Shown in pieces: positions 6,660-8,018 of a stretch of DNA of 8,018 nt. Position numbers and translations under genes: made by a program. The DNA is from Caldilineaceae bacterium. GTDB taxonomy: Bacteria > Chloroflexota > Anaerolineae > Caldilineales > Caldilineaceae. Under the pieces are notes generated by a model. That model made no database searches and was not told the origin of the DNA. It worked only from the letters and a program-made list of their open reading frames with translations. Position 1 is the first letter of the stretch; the number at the start of each line of letters is the position of its first letter. Location: assembly GCA_028819675.1 (NCBI GenBank), contig JAPPKT010000546.1:1-8018 (forward strand), read 5' to 3'.

Positions 6660-8018
6660 TTAGCTGAGTTTGTCCAGCTCAGCGCCCAGGTCTTCGATGT
6701 TGATCTCGCCTCGGTTGAAGCGCGTTGCTACGTCGGCGTGATCGACGATCAACTCAACCGGCTGTTCACCGAGCAACATGACCAGGTCGAAGGCAGGCTT
6801 GAGGATCTGGTTCTTCGTAATCAGGTCCTCGGCAAACATCTCTTCTGGCCCGCCAATGTCCTGCCCAACCGAACTGGTGAACACATCCAGGTCGATTTCT
6901 TCGAACTTCTCGTTGGCGGCGCGCATGATCGACGCATATTCGGGCAGCAGGCTCTTGCGTGAAGGCTGCTTCTGCGCCCAGGTGATGTACAGGCGGCCGT
7001 ACAGAGGGCTCGTCAGCCACTTCATCAGTTCCCACGATTCGTCCGGATACGCCGTTCCCTTCCAGACCATCGTGCCATCAACTGACTGATGGGTCGTGTG
7101 TCCGGCAGGGCCGTCTGGCATCGGGGCAACGTCCCAGCGGAAAGTCGCGCCGTCCGCCTGTACGCCCAGATTCCACGGGCCAATCTCCATCAGGGCGATG
7201 CGCTGGCCCAGGAACAGTTCGACAACACCCATGCCAATGTCCGCGCCGTAGGCGAAGAGCGGTTCATCGTGGACGATGCTGCGCATCCATGTCAGGGCAT
7301 CATAGGCCTCGGGACTGTCCAGACCGCAATGCGTATTGTCCTCTTGGTCCACCATGTTGGCGCCGAAGCCTCGAATCCAGTACTGGGAAAGCCAGTTGGC
7401 ATTCAGACCGTAGTTGGACGTCCCCCAGATCTGCGGCTGCGCGTCGGCATCGGCAAACTGGCGCAGAAGGTTGGTATAATCCTCCCAATTCCACGCGCCC
7501 CACTCATGAGGCGGGTACTCAATGCCCTTGGCGTCGAACATGTCCTTGTTGTAGTAGATCACCTGCGTACCGGTGAAGCGGGGCATCAGGTGAATGTCGC
7601 CGTCCAAAGTCCACGGATCGAACTGGGCCTCGTAGTAGTCGTCCAGGTTTACTTCCTCAGCGTCTCGGTCGATATAGGGCTGCAAACTGAGCGTCTCGCC
7701 CTTCTGCATGAAGAAGGTGGAACTGGAGCAGCACCACTCGGTCAGGTCAGGCGCATTGCCCGCAACCATCGCGCTAAGAGCGCCTTCTCGGCGGTTGGCG
7801 CCGCCCGGGTCCGGCAGGAACTCAACCTCAATATTGGGGTTGGCTTCCTGGAACTGCGGATAAAACTCCTTCCAGAGCTGTGCAATGCCTGCCGCCCGCT
7901 CCGGTTCTCGCGACTGGTACCGCAGCGAGATCATTTCAGCCATCGCCTCGCCTTCTCCGCCACTGTCGGCAGCCGGCGCCGCCGGCGCCGCACAGGCCGC
8001 CAGAAACGCAGTCGCGCC
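6660..8018 (-). CDS. ABC transporter substrate-binding lipoprotein, family 1 (5' end cut off)
   Basis: The extracytoplasmic ligand-binding component of the adjacent importer, 452 codons in the window. The frame stays open through the 25 codons between ATG 7943 and the right edge. These codons encode a signal-peptide end with a lipobox, ATAFLAAC, the lipidated Cys being at 7992-7994, followed by an Ala/Pro linker (AAPAAPAAD). The true start is therefore beyond the window and 7943 is an internal Met. The mature part shows family-1 solute-binding features: LWKEFYPQFQEANPNIEVEF near the start, AGNAPDLTEW, DGDIHLMPRFTGTQVIYYNKDMF in the hinge region, WNWEDYTNLL, and ESWELMKWLTSP towards the C-terminus. 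The signal may be of the Tat type, as in many such lipoproteins, but the twin-arginine region is not visible. A Cys-Cys pair (EWCCSSS) is unusual for an exported protein. It is the first visible gene of the operon. The ligand is unknown; a carbohydrate-type compound is inferred. Confidence 0.95.
   Translation of the reverse strand, partial: GATAFLAACAAPAAPAADSGGEGEAMAEMISLRYQSREPERAAGIAQLWKEFYPQFQEANPNIEVEFLPDPGGANRREGALSAMVAGNAPDLTEWCCSSSTFFMQKGETLSLQPYIDRDAEEVNLDDYYEAQFDPWTLDGDIHLMPRFTGTQVIYYNKDMFDAKGIEYPPHEWGAWNWEDYTNLLRQFADADAQPQIWGTSNYGLNANWLSQYWIRGFGANMVDQEDNTHCGLDSPEAYDALTWMRSIVHDEPLFAYGADIGMGVVELFLGQRIALMEIGPWNLGVQADGATFRWDVAPMPDGPAGHTTHQSVDGTMVWKGTAYPDESWELMKWLTSPLYGRLYITWAQKQPSRKSLLPEYASIMRAANEKFEEIDLDVFTSSVGQDIGGPEEMFAEDLITKNQILKPAFDLVMLLGEQPVELIVDHADVATRFNRGEINIEDLGAELDKLS

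Noticed and set aside
7960..7992. Tandem GCCGGCGCC repeats
   Set aside because: They are explained by codons of the Ala/Pro linker following the lipidated cysteine of the binding protein.

Overview
All seven protein-coding genes lie on the minus strand, so transcription runs from the right edge of the window to the left edge. The DNA is moderately GC-rich (by eye, a little under 60%). The organism is probably a free-living bacterium that makes menaquinone. The style of the binding-protein lipobox, the PhyH subfamily and the combination of a carbohydrate-type ABC importer with a B12 radical SAM enzyme would suit Chloroflexota or a similar environmental lineage. That is an impression from family resemblance, and no taxonomic marker is present.

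In transcription order, positions 8018-4630 carry an ABC importer of the carbohydrate (CUT1) type. It consists of a lipoprotein substrate-binding protein (5' end cut by the window edge) and two six-helix permeases of the MalF and MalG types. An 11-bp perfect hairpin lies between the binding-protein gene and the first permease gene. No ATPase gene is present in the window. Positions 4548-3658 carry a phytanoyl-CoA dioxygenase (PhyH) family protein with a TTG start and an H-x-G sequence where the canonical iron-binding H-x-D would be. Positions 3615-2119 carry a cobalamin-binding radical SAM enzyme. The short same-strand gaps (39-143 nt) suggest that these five genes form one operon for uptake and modification of an unidentified organic compound.

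After a gap of about 200 nt comes a TetR/AcrR-type repressor gene (1909-1310). A near-palindromic operator-like site lies just upstream of its start, consistent with autoregulation. Then comes menF, encoding isochorismate synthase of menaquinone biosynthesis (1236 to the left edge, 3' end cut off). It has no stop inside the window but is open for all 412 codons and carries the family's catalytic motifs at the expected spacing.

No tRNA, rRNA, CRISPR array, insertion sequence, integrase or attachment site was seen. No gene-free stretch exceeds about 210 nt.
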